From NCBI GenBank assembly GCA_030607235.1, contig JAUWEX010000093.1, forward strand, positions 1 to 5,706: 5,706 bases of DNA, written 5' to 3'. A program made the translations under genes and the position numbers. This DNA comes from Planctomycetota bacterium (lineage in GTDB: Bacteria > Planctomycetota > B129-G9). Within the stretch, counting starts at the first letter, position 1; every line of letters starts with the position of its first letter. The notes beneath the pieces were generated by a model. That model was not told the origin of the DNA, did not search any database, and saw only the letters and a list, made by a program, of their open reading frames with translations. Positions 1 to 5,706 of the stretch are shown here, one piece after another.

Positions 1-309
1 AGTATCTGGGCGGCGTATATTGCTCGCGCTTTTTTTGTCAAGGGCAAACTCCGCAACCGTGCTTTTGGCAAGAAGTTCGTCTCGTGAGTAAACGGTGTTT
101 TGCCAGAGCCAGTTCCAGGTTTCGCTTTCGGTTGCCCCCTCAAGCGAACTCACTTTTTCTGCGGGTTCGACCGATATGCTGCTCCAAGCCACCACGATTT
201 TTTCCATCTGGGAATCGTCGGCGACAAGCAGCACAGTTTCAGGCCTCTCGTTTTCCTTGAACCATGCAAGTTTCTCGGCGAACGAATTATGAACAGAACG
301 CTCGATCAC
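1..309 (-). CDS. Unrecognised protein, C-terminus cut off by window edge
   Basis: This reading frame is open from a GTG at 309-307 to position 1, giving 103 codons with no stop. The GTG is preceded by GAGAGG (320-315) with a 5-base spacer, a good ribosome binding site. It begins 13 bases after the stop of the radical SAM gene on the same strand, so it is probably the third gene of that operon. I do not recognise the family. The visible part starts MIERSVHNSFAEKL, is soluble-looking with no signal peptide or membrane segment, is rich in Glu, Ser and Ala, and has a Trp-rich patch (TWNWLWQ, about residues 67-73). The stretch after it (YSRDELLAKSTVAEFALDKK) looks helical and could be the start of a helix-turn-helix or winged-helix domain, but this is only an impression. 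The frame is convincing as coding; the function is unknown. Confidence 0.7.
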   Translation of the reverse strand, partial: MIERSVHNSFAEKLAWFKENERPETVLLVADDSQMEKIVVAWSSISVEPAEKVSSLEGATESETWNWLWQNTVYSRDELLAKSTVAEFALDKKSASNIRRPDT

Positions 310-322
310 GGTTGCCTCTCTT

Positions 323-1495
323 TCAGAGCACACAATTGCACTTGCCCAGGTTTTCCGTCAGGCCGACGGCGTCCCAGACGGCGATCTCTTCAAGGCAGAG
401 TGCCATTGCCAAATCCGCTTGAATTTCGCGGACGAATTTTTTGAGAAACGCATATATTTCGATGCGAAGATCGCGCGGATATCGCAGCCGCCCGTCGGGG
501 ATCGATGCGGCTTCTTCCATCGCGACGCAGATGTCATTCTTCGGGCCGAGTTTCTTGTTCATTAGCGATTTTGCGCCCTTGTAACTGCATATCCCGCCGA
601 AAGTGAGACGCTGGAGCGGAACGCGGGCGAGGAGGTTTTCCAGAAATTGCGTGTAGATTTCTTTCCACCCGGCCACCGGAATAATGGGCATCAATACTGC
701 GCGCACGGGATAGCCCGCTTGCGCGACGCGCGCCATGGCGTCGATTCTTTTTTCAACGCTCGGCGTGTTTTCTTCAAAGCGCGCCGCCACCTCCGGCGGG
801 CTGAGGCTCCAGGAAAGAACGGTATGCCCGCGATGCTCCAGCGCAAGCAGGCGTTCGACATTCGCCGACTTGGTCAGAAGCACCTGCCGCGCAAAATCAT
901 GTCGGGCAAAAAAAGGAACCAGTACCGTCGAGTAGGCGGACAACGGATCCAGCGCCAGGCCGTCCTGAAGTTTTCCAAGATAGAACGCCGTCTGTTTTTT
1001 CAGCCGATTCGCTGTTCTATCGATCTCAGAGATTATCTCCGGCAGATTGACGAATATCTTTACCGTCGGAGAATGCCAGACGCCGCGCGTCCCGGCGAGA
1101 AAGCAGTACCGGCACCCATAAGGGCAGAAGCCACAGGAAGAAAAGTGCCAATAATTGGGGCAGGTATTTCCTTCTTCCTGACTGAAGCGGACAGCGCTTC
1201 GGTGTTCGCCGAAAACCAGCGTTCGCTTGCCCGCGTCATGTCGGGCCAGAGCGTCTTTTTCACGAAGATCGACGGCGTTATGCGGGACATCCAGACATTT
1301 GACAATCTCCGCCTGCGAATAAAGCGCGCAAATGCGCTCGACAAACCGCTCGCGATCTTTTGTGTCAAGACTGCCGCGCGTCAGGCAAATTCGCTCAACA
1401 TTGAAGAATTCAGGGCGCGCCGGAGTGTAATCGTCCGGGAGCCGCAATGAATCTCCCATTGCATCGTTCATATAAGTGAAGTTTCCCGTTTTCAT
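323..1495 (-). CDS. Radical SAM protein, spore photoproduct lyase family
   Basis: A 390-residue radical SAM protein resembling spore photoproduct lyase (SPL), which reverts the thymine dimer of UV-irradiated spores using S-adenosylmethionine and a 4Fe-4S cluster. The cluster motif CxxxCxxC is at C124, C128 and C131 (CPYGCRYCF), with an extra C121. After it comes the SPL-like stretch KIFVNLPEII (146-155). Further family features are LLTKSANVERLLALEHRGHT (206-225), RFEENTPSVEKR (239-250) and AGYPVRAVLMPIIP (260-273). The segment that should carry the SPL hydrogen-donor cysteine (after FYLGKLQDG, about 171-190) shows no Cys, so canonical lyase activity is doubtful. The tail ends in CNC followed by VL. 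The ATG directly follows the TGA of the methyltransferase gene (TGAATG) and has a GGGGA stretch 7 bases upstream, which suggests translational coupling. No sporulation genes are nearby. Family assignment is strong; the substrate is unknown. Confidence 0.88.
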   Translation of the reverse strand: MKTGNFTYMNDAMGDSLRLPDDYTPARPEFFNVERICLTRGSLDTKDRERFVERICALYSQAEIVKCLDVPHNAVDLREKDALARHDAGKRTLVFGEHRSAVRFSQEEGNTCPNYWHFSSCGFCPYGCRYCFLAGTRGVWHSPTVKIFVNLPEIISEIDRTANRLKKQTAFYLGKLQDGLALDPLSAYSTVLVPFFARHDFARQVLLTKSANVERLLALEHRGHTVLSWSLSPPEVAARFEENTPSVEKRIDAMARVAQAGYPVRAVLMPIIPVAGWKEIYTQFLENLLARVPLQRLTFGGICSYKGAKSLMNKKLGPKNDICVAMEEAASIPDGRLRYPRDLRIEIYAFLKKFVREIQADLAMALCLEEIAVWDAVGLTENLGKCNCVL

Positions 1496-2740
1496 TCAAC
1501 TTTCCCCACAAGTTTCCGCCGCTCGTTGCGCCTTGCGTCCCGTTAATTGCTCCCACCGCTTTACAATCATATCACAATATCCCGGATTCCTCTCCATTAC
1601 AAACGCCCTCCTTCCAGATTTTTCCGCGGCTATCAGAGTAGTTCCGGATCCGCCGAAAGGCTCAAAGATGCATCCCTTTTCACCTGTATATGCCTGGATG
1701 GATCTGTAGGGTATCTCGACGGGGCATACGGCTGGATGGCCGTAAGATTTTACCTGGTTGGTGACAGCGGAAATTTCCCAAACATCGGTATGGAAATGAG
1801 ACATGTATTCGGCGCCCTCGGAGGTCATTTTGGGCATATCGCCCGGCTTTTGAAAAACCAGAAGCGCTTCCCATTGGAGCGCCGGATAATAGCGCCGGTT
1901 GCGAAGGATATGAAAATTTCGCGGAATAGCATAGTTCGCACCTGTCTTTACCCAAATAATTGTGTCGAGATATCTCAGGCCGGCACTCTCCAAAAGGCAT
2001 GAGTGATGGCTCGTATGATCATGATGAGTGGCGCAACCATTGGCTATATTCCAAACGAGCACACCACCGTCCCGAAGAACGTTCCGGCAATTTTCAATTA
2101 TCTTCTTCATGTCACCAAGATATTGCTCATACTCATTCCACTGAGAGTACTCCCGTTGATTAAAATAAGGCGGCCCGCCAAAGACGTGGTCGATCCCAGA
2201 ATCGCCGACAAGAGAATTCACGGTCTCCTTGTTACGCGAATCGCCGCATAGAAGGCGGTGGTCGCCAAGAATTATCATGTCTCCTTTTTGCGTAACAGAT
2301 TCGGCGGGCAAGACGGGCACCGCATCCTCGTCAGCTTCCGTCCCGAGCAAAAGCCGCCGCATTTCCTCATTACTGAATCCCAAACTTTCGAACTCAATAT
2401 CTTCAGAACGAAGACTTTCCAGAACATCGCGCAGTTTCGGAAAATCCCATTTGGCAAGTTCTGCCAGTTTGTTATCGGCGATGGCAAAGGCGCGTCTGCG
2501 AGCATCCGTCATTTCAACAATTATGACCGGAACGGCCGAAAGGGCCAATTTTTTTGCGGCCTTCCAACGCGTATGGCCTGCAATAATGGTCATGTTTTGA
2601 TCGCAAAGTATGGGCACGTTGAAACCGAACCTGCGAATGCTCTCCGCAACCGCGCTAACGGCATGATCGTTTACGCGAGGGTTATCCTCCCACGGCTGCA
2701 GCCGCTCCAATGATATCTCTTGTATCTGCAACATCGTCAT
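1496..2740 (-). CDS. ParB-like domain fused to DNA methyltransferase (N4/N6 class)
   Basis: A predicted DNA adenine or cytosine amino-methyltransferase with an N-terminal ParB/sulfiredoxin-like domain, a fusion common in phages and integrative elements. Numbering is from the chosen ATG at 2740 (414 residues). The ParB-like part spans about 5-100, with LERLQPWEDNPR near 11-22 and GHTRWKAAKKL at 55-65. The usual linker motif LGDHRLLCGDS lies at about 158-168. Motif IV appears as GGPPYF (188-193), then the central target-recognition region, HPAVCPVEIPYR (335-346), and SAM-binding motif I EPFGGSGTT (360-368). Motif IV before motif I is beta-class order. Oddity: motif IV normally reads D, N or S before PPY, but here it is Gly. 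The frame stays open up to an ATG at 2827, but the ATG at 2740 has GGGAG six bases upstream and fits the ParB start. No restriction enzyme gene is visible, so this is likely an orphan methylase. Its base composition by eye is more AT-rich than its neighbours. Confidence 0.9.
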   Translation of the reverse strand: MTMLQIQEISLERLQPWEDNPRVNDHAVSAVAESIRRFGFNVPILCDQNMTIIAGHTRWKAAKKLALSAVPVIIVEMTDARRRAFAIADNKLAELAKWDFPKLRDVLESLRSEDIEFESLGFSNEEMRRLLLGTEADEDAVPVLPAESVTQKGDMIILGDHRLLCGDSRNKETVNSLVGDSGIDHVFGGPPYFNQREYSQWNEYEQYLGDMKKIIENCRNVLRDGGVLVWNIANGCATHHDHTSHHSCLLESAGLRYLDTIIWVKTGANYAIPRNFHILRNRRYYPALQWEALLVFQKPGDMPKMTSEGAEYMSHFHTDVWEISAVTNQVKSYGHPAVCPVEIPYRSIQAYTGEKGCIFEPFGGSGTTLIAAEKSGRRAFVMERNPGYCDMIVKRWEQLTGRKAQRAAETCGES

Positions 2741-2751
2741 ACCTTTCTCCC
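2738..2751 (-). promoter_or_regulatory. Ribosome binding site that decides the methyltransferase start
   Basis: On the minus strand the sequence reads GGGAGAAAGGTATG, placing GGGAG six bases before the ATG at 2740. The in-frame ATGs at 2764 and 2827 have no comparable site. A second in-frame ATG at 2734 would be 12 bases from GGGAG, which is less favourable. The candidate promoter at 2795-2803 also lies downstream of the 2827 ATG, which argues against the longest form. Confidence 0.6.
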
Positions 2752-2794
2752 ACCGGACATTCATACCTATGCCAGCAAAATCGCTCTCGGCGTA

Positions 2795-2803
2795 ATAATA
2801 ACA
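2795..2803 (-). promoter_or_regulatory. Candidate extended -10 promoter for the leftward operon
   Basis: The minus strand reads TGTTATTAT, an extended -10 element (TG, one base, then TATTAT, five of six matches to TATAAT). Transcription would start near 2788, about 48 bases before the chosen methyltransferase ATG. No good -35 hexamer is present at the usual spacing, which extended -10 promoters tolerate. This rests on sequence match alone in an AT-rich stretch, so it is tentative. Confidence 0.35.
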
Positions 2804-3051
2804 GATAAGTGAGACATTTTTCCGCAAACGAAACTACTGGAACCTATCTCAAAAATACGCCGTCAAAATTATTGTACGCTTTGTCTTAAAAGTACATGCG
2901 TCGGTGTAACGCCCTCGATCCTGACTATCAACCAAGTTGTTGCGTCATCTCGCAAAAACATAATCCCCTACAAGTACTAGCCCACTATGCACAAAACAAA
3001 GAGTCGCGAGACTAAAAAATGTATGCTGTAAGTTAGCAAGGTAGGCGGCAA

Positions 3052-3070
3052 ATCCGTCGCTTCGCCGGAT
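3052..3070. repeat. Dyad ATCCG...CGGAT
   Basis: ATCCGTCGCTTCGCCGGAT has five-base arms (3052-3056 and 3066-3070) and an inner CG/CG pair around a central CTT, giving a near-symmetric 19-base dyad. It has no T-run after it on either strand, so it is not a typical terminator. It could be an operator or a small hairpin. Confidence 0.4.
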
Positions 3071-3093
3071 GTAGTAGTTAGGAGGCGGATGTA
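3066..3093 (+). repeat. Direct repeat CGGATGTA, two copies 20 bases apart
   Basis: CGGATGTA occurs at 3066-3073 and again at 3086-3093, start to start exactly 20 bases, close to two helical turns. The core ATGTA also occurs at 3019 and 3145 on the same strand. Such phased short repeats can be protein binding sites (operators or iterons), but two 8-base copies are weak evidence alone. Confidence 0.35.
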
Positions 3094-3119
3094 ATTGTTT
3101 CCCGGAAATTCGGATTTTT

Positions 3120-3144
3120 CCCGCAATCTCACGAATTGCGCGGG
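3120..3144. repeat. Imperfect hairpin upstream of the rightward operon
   Basis: Left arm CCCGCAAT (3120-3127) pairs with right arm ATTGCGCGGG (3135-3144) around a 7-base loop (ctcacga), with a small bulge in the GC part. It is preceded by five T on the plus strand and followed by none, so it is not a rho-independent terminator in either direction. It may be an operator, or a structured site used in replication or recombination. Confidence 0.4.
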
Positions 3145-3317
3145 TATGTAGATAGTAGCCGATCACAATTACAAAAACGCAAACGGCGCATTCGATTTTC
3201 GAGCGGCTTGGCAAGCGGAGCGCAAGGATGCACGACTTTTACGAAACGACCGGGGCAGACGAGTTTTTTTCGGATGCGCCTGCTACCCAGGATTCTAATA
3301 ACAGCAAGGAGATCGAC

Positions 3318-3530
3318 ATGAAAGGCACACGTCAACTTGTGGACGAGATGACGGCGCAGGGATTCACGCTGACAAGAACGTATTTGGCATGGGTGCTTCG
3401 CGACCGCCACATCCCCGAACCGGAGCGCGGGCCGGGCGGTTGTTTCCTCTGGTCGGAGGCAGATGCGGGCCGGTTGCGCTCGTTCCTTCTGCGCCAGGGT
3501 CGCGGCCCCGAGCAAGAGAGTCGCAAATAA
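3318..3530 (+). CDS. Small predicted helix-turn-helix DNA-binding protein
   Basis: A 70-residue protein from the ATG at 3318, which has a perfect AAGGAG six bases upstream (3306-3311). An in-frame ATG at 3228 would add 30 acidic residues (MHDFYETTGADEFFSDAPAT and more) and has GGAG seven bases upstream, so the longer 100-residue form is a real alternative. The core TRQLVDEMTAQGF, then LTRTYLAWVLRDRHIPEPER (about residues 17-36), followed by GGCFLWSEADAGRLRSFL, looks like a MerR or excisionase type winged helix, where a helix-turn-helix is followed by a short wing ending in an aromatic residue and a W/Y-s-E-a-D-type helix. It has no enzyme motifs. Its TAA overlaps the ATG of the primase gene by one base (TAATG), so the two are translationally coupled. 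It could be a regulator of the replication operon or an excisionase-like factor. The fold call is by eye. Confidence 0.72.
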   Translation: MKGTRQLVDEMTAQGFTLTRTYLAWVLRDRHIPEPERGPGGCFLWSEADAGRLRSFLLRQGRGPEQESRK

Positions 3531-5706
3531 TGACGCCGTCTCATATCCAGAATATCCTCAACCGGCTGAAGGGTGCGAAGAGGTCGGGCAGGGGCTGGCA
3601 GACGTACTGCCCCGTCCACGAAAACGACGGTGGCAAGCATCGGCGGAGCCTGTCAATCGACATCGGCGAGGACGGTAGCGCGCTTGTGCATTGCCACGCC
3701 GGTTGTCCGACGCCCGACATCCTTCGCGCAATCGGATTGAGCCAGCGCGATCTGTTCCCTTCCAGCGATGGCGAAAAGCCCAAGCCTGTCGCGGAAGTCG
3801 TGGCGGCTTACAATTACCTCGACGCAAACGGTGCGCTTGCTTATCAGGTCTTGCGATACAGCGGCAAGAAGTTCGCCCAAAGGAAACCCGATCCCAAGCG
3901 ACCCGGGGCCTGGGTTTGGAATATGAAAGACACGCCGCGCGTCTTGTTCAATCTGCCGGCGATCGCCGCCGCGCCTAAGGACGAAACGGTTTTCGTCGTG
4001 GAGGGCGAAAAAGACGCGAACTCCCTGGCCGCGATTGGGCTGACGGCGACCTGCAACAGCGGTGGCGCGATGAAGTGGAAGACGCTGGCCGACGATTCGG
4101 TTTTGGCGGGGCGGCGTGTCGCAATCATCGCGGACAAAGACGAAGCGGGCCGCCGACACGCGCAGGACGTTGCGTCCCGACTGGCGGGCAAGGCAGCGGA
4201 GATCAAGATTGTTGAAATGCCCGGCGAGAGCAACAAGGACGCAAGCGACTGGCTTGAAAGCCTGGACTCCAAAGAGCCTGCCGAACTCGCCCGCGCCCTC
4301 GCGGAAATGGCCGAGGCCGCGCCGGTGTGGCGTCTCGATGAGGCGAGCTGGCCGGAGATGCTGGAGCTGAAAGAAAGCACGGGCGAGCCGCCTCGATTTC
4401 CCGTTGAGTGTCTGCCCGAATGGCTGAAGTCAATGGTTCTGGCGGTATCAACCGCAACGCAAACACCGCCTGAGTTGGCCGGGAGCATCGCGCTTGGAGT
4501 GCTGGCGCTTTGCGGCGCGGGCAAAATGGAAATTGAACCGTCGCCCGGTTGGCGTGAACCCGCGAATTTATTTGTCGCCGTCGCCTTGCCTCCGGGTTGC
4601 AGAAAGAGCGCGGTTTTTCGCACGATGTGCAACCCGTTAACGAGATGGGAAAGGCGCGAGCGGGAACAACTGGGACCGCAGATCGCCAGAGCAAAAACGG
4701 AGCGCGAAATTCTCGAGCGCAGGCTGAGGAAAATGAAGAAAGACGCCGCTGACGACGACATAGTCGCCCAGGAAAAGGCATGCAATTTATCGATACAATT
4801 GGCGGCAATGACCGCCCCGACGTTTCCGCGCCTATTCGCATCCGATGCAACGCCGGAAGCCATCTCGCGATTGCTGGCTGAGCAACAAGGGCGATTAGGG
4901 GTGTTCAGCGCGGAGGGCGGCGAGCTGACGGCGATTATCGCCGGACGCTATTCCAGAAACGGCGAAAGCAATATGGAAGTTTTTCTGAAAGGCCACGCCG
5001 GAGACCCGATCCGCATCGACCGCGCGAACAGAGATCGCGAGCCGATTATGCTGGACCATCCCGCACTGACAGTCGCGCTATGCCTTCAACCAAGCGTTCT
5101 GGAAATGGCGTGGGAACATCGAGAGTTCGGAGATCGCGGGCTTTTGGCGCGATTCTTATACGTCATTCCGAAAAATCCCCTGGGGAATCGCGATGTGGAT
5201 CCTCCGCCTCTGCCCAAAGATGTAGCAGAAGAATACGCAGACACCGTGCTGCGCCTCCTTGATTTGCCCAGGGAAGAAGACGAGCAAGGCAGCCCGCCGC
5301 GCGTAACGTTAACAGAAACGGCGCGCCTGATATTCAGCGATTTCAAAGCGCAACTCGAACCGCAACTCGCCACGCACGGACGATACGGACACATGACGGG
5401 CTGGGCAGGCAAATTGGCCGGGGCCATCGCCAAAATCGCAGGCGCATTGCACATCGCCGCCAATACCTACGAAACCGCGCCGTGGCAACGGCCCATTGAT
5501 GCGGACACAATGACAGCCGCGCTTGCCCTTGGCGAGTTTTTCGCGACACACGCCGAACGCGCATACCGCATGTTCGGCGCAACCCCGGAGACCCGAACGG
5601 CAGGCCGCGTTTTGAAATGGATCGAAGAAGGCTGCCTCGCGATATTTAGTGAGCGCGATTTGTACCGAAGCCTCGGTCTGCGAAAGGCGGAGGCAACGGA
5701 AGCCCT
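3530..5706 (+). CDS. TOPRIM primase with DUF3987 helicase-like domain, 3' end cut off
   Basis: The frame is open from the ATG at 3530 to the window edge, 725 codons, making this the largest gene. It is a predicted replication primase-helicase of phage or integrative-element type. In order: a CHC2-like zinc finger (C27, H30, C55, C59, also H56); a linker typical of phage primases (AAYNYLDANGALAYQVLRY near 92-110, then GAWVWNMKDTPRVLFNLP at 126-143); a TOPRIM domain with catalytic EGEKD (158-162) and DKDEAG (202-207); then a DUF3987 domain from about 290, as in the prophage protein YfjI. In that part PPGCRKS (354-360) is a variant Walker A, FSAEGGEL (459-466) sits where a Walker B-like acidic patch is expected, and GLLARFLY (537-544) carries a possible arginine finger. 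A Lys/Arg/Glu-rich likely coiled coil spans about 383-415. The tail from about 690 (TAGRVLKWIEEG, SERDLYRSLG) looks like a winged helix. The start is coupled to the upstream small gene; its own ribosome site (GAGAG) is weak. Confidence 0.9.
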   Translation, partial: MTPSHIQNILNRLKGAKRSGRGWQTYCPVHENDGGKHRRSLSIDIGEDGSALVHCHAGCPTPDILRAIGLSQRDLFPSSDGEKPKPVAEVVAAYNYLDANGALAYQVLRYSGKKFAQRKPDPKRPGAWVWNMKDTPRVLFNLPAIAAAPKDETVFVVEGEKDANSLAAIGLTATCNSGGAMKWKTLADDSVLAGRRVAIIADKDEAGRRHAQDVASRLAGKAAEIKIVEMPGESNKDASDWLESLDSKEPAELARALAEMAEAAPVWRLDEASWPEMLELKESTGEPPRFPVECLPEWLKSMVLAVSTATQTPPELAGSIALGVLALCGAGKMEIEPSPGWREPANLFVAVALPPGCRKSAVFRTMCNPLTRWERREREQLGPQIARAKTEREILERRLRKMKKDAADDDIVAQEKACNLSIQLAAMTAPTFPRLFASDATPEAISRLLAEQQGRLGVFSAEGGELTAIIAGRYSRNGESNMEVFLKGHAGDPIRIDRANRDREPIMLDHPALTVALCLQPSVLEMAWEHREFGDRGLLARFLYVIPKNPLGNRDVDPPPLPKDVAEEYADTVLRLLDLPREEDEQGSPPRVTLTETARLIFSDFKAQLEPQLATHGRYGHMTGWAGKLAGAIAKIAGALHIAANTYETAPWQRPIDADTMTAALALGEFFATHAERAYRMFGATPETRTAGRVLKWIEEGCLAIFSERDLYRSLGLRKAEATEA

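Larger units (their letters stand above)
2741..3317. other. Divergent intergenic region, no convincing gene
   Basis: This 577-base stretch separates the two divergent gene sets. It is more AT-rich than the flanking genes, and frames in it are short or lack good start sites. It contains a candidate leftward promoter, a short direct repeat and several dyads (AGTC-GCGA-GACT at 3002-3013; 3052-3070; TTTCCCGGAAA at 3098-3108; the hairpin at 3120-3144; TCGATTTTCGA at 3192-3202; GCTTGGCAAGC at 3206-3216). A weak plus-strand promoter-like pair, TTGTTG (2937-2942) and CATAAT (2959-2964) with a 16-base gap, could drive rightward transcription with a long leader. The region is suited to holding operators for both arms, and possibly a replication or recombination site. 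No tRNA or clear terminator was found. Confidence 0.6.

Noticed and set aside
100..444. Plus-strand 114-codon frame
   Set aside because: It spans the boundary between two minus-strand genes and is rich in Arg and Pro; it is best explained as a shadow.
647..1450. Plus-strand open frame of 267 codons
   Set aside because: It lies opposite the radical SAM gene, is rich in Arg and low-quality composition, and matches no family; the minus-strand frame has clear motifs.
323..2740. Restriction-modification system
   Set aside because: No restriction endonuclease is visible; the partner gene is a radical SAM protein. A nuclease beyond the left edge cannot be excluded.
3002..3013. Possible rho-independent terminator at AGTC-GCGA-GACT
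   Set aside because: The stem is only four pairs; on the plus strand an A-run follows, and on the minus strand only a broken T stretch follows.
3027..3088. Integron attC-like site suggested by GTTAG motifs
   Set aside because: The GTTAGCA and GTTAGGA copies do not fit the GTTRRRY core and no paired RYYYAAC site is present at suitable spacing.
2945..3214. Minus-strand 89-codon frame with a hydrophobic N-terminal stretch (AVCVFVIVIGYYL)
   Set aside because: It would start at TTG with no good ribosome site, overlaps the dyad-rich control region, and the rest of the protein looks random. A small membrane protein is not excluded but is not supported.
3844..4863. Minus-strand open frame of 339 codons
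   Set aside because: It is antisense to the TOPRIM-DUF3987 gene, is dominated by Ser, Ala and Arg as expected from a shadow frame in GC-rich coding DNA, and has no motif.

Overview
The window is a 5.7 kb piece of bacterial or phage DNA from an accessory or mobile region. Two oppositely oriented gene sets diverge from a roughly 580-base intergenic stretch. The host cannot be named. The DNA has moderate to fairly high GC, with clear Shine-Dalgarno-type start sites. There are no rRNA or tRNA genes, no CRISPR repeats and no transposase.

Left arm, minus strand, read from about 2740 down to position 1. It holds three tightly packed genes: (1) a ParB-like domain fused to a beta-type DNA methyltransferase; (2) a radical SAM protein of the spore photoproduct lyase family, whose start codon directly abuts the methyltransferase stop; (3) an unrecognised GTG-started gene 13 bases further on that runs off the left edge. 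The packing implies one transcript. A candidate extended -10 promoter lies just upstream of the methyltransferase.

Middle, about 2741 to 3317. No convincing gene is present. The stretch is comparatively AT-rich and carries several short dyads, an imperfect hairpin and a short direct repeat, which fits a control region or a replication or recombination site.

Right arm, plus strand. A small predicted helix-turn-helix protein overlaps by one base (TAATG) a large gene that stays open to the right edge (725 codons visible). This large gene encodes a CHC2-like zinc finger, a TOPRIM domain and a DUF3987-type helicase-like domain, the layout of phage or integrative-element replication primases.

Taken together this looks like the replication and DNA-modification part of a prophage, phage or integrative element. 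The point most worth a second look is the coupled methyltransferase and radical SAM pair. The methyltransferase has Gly where motif IV normally has Asp, Asn or Ser (GPPY rather than DPPY). The radical SAM protein appears to lack the hydrogen-donor cysteine of true spore photoproduct lyases. A DNA modification or repair role other than canonical photoproduct repair is possible, but that is inference.
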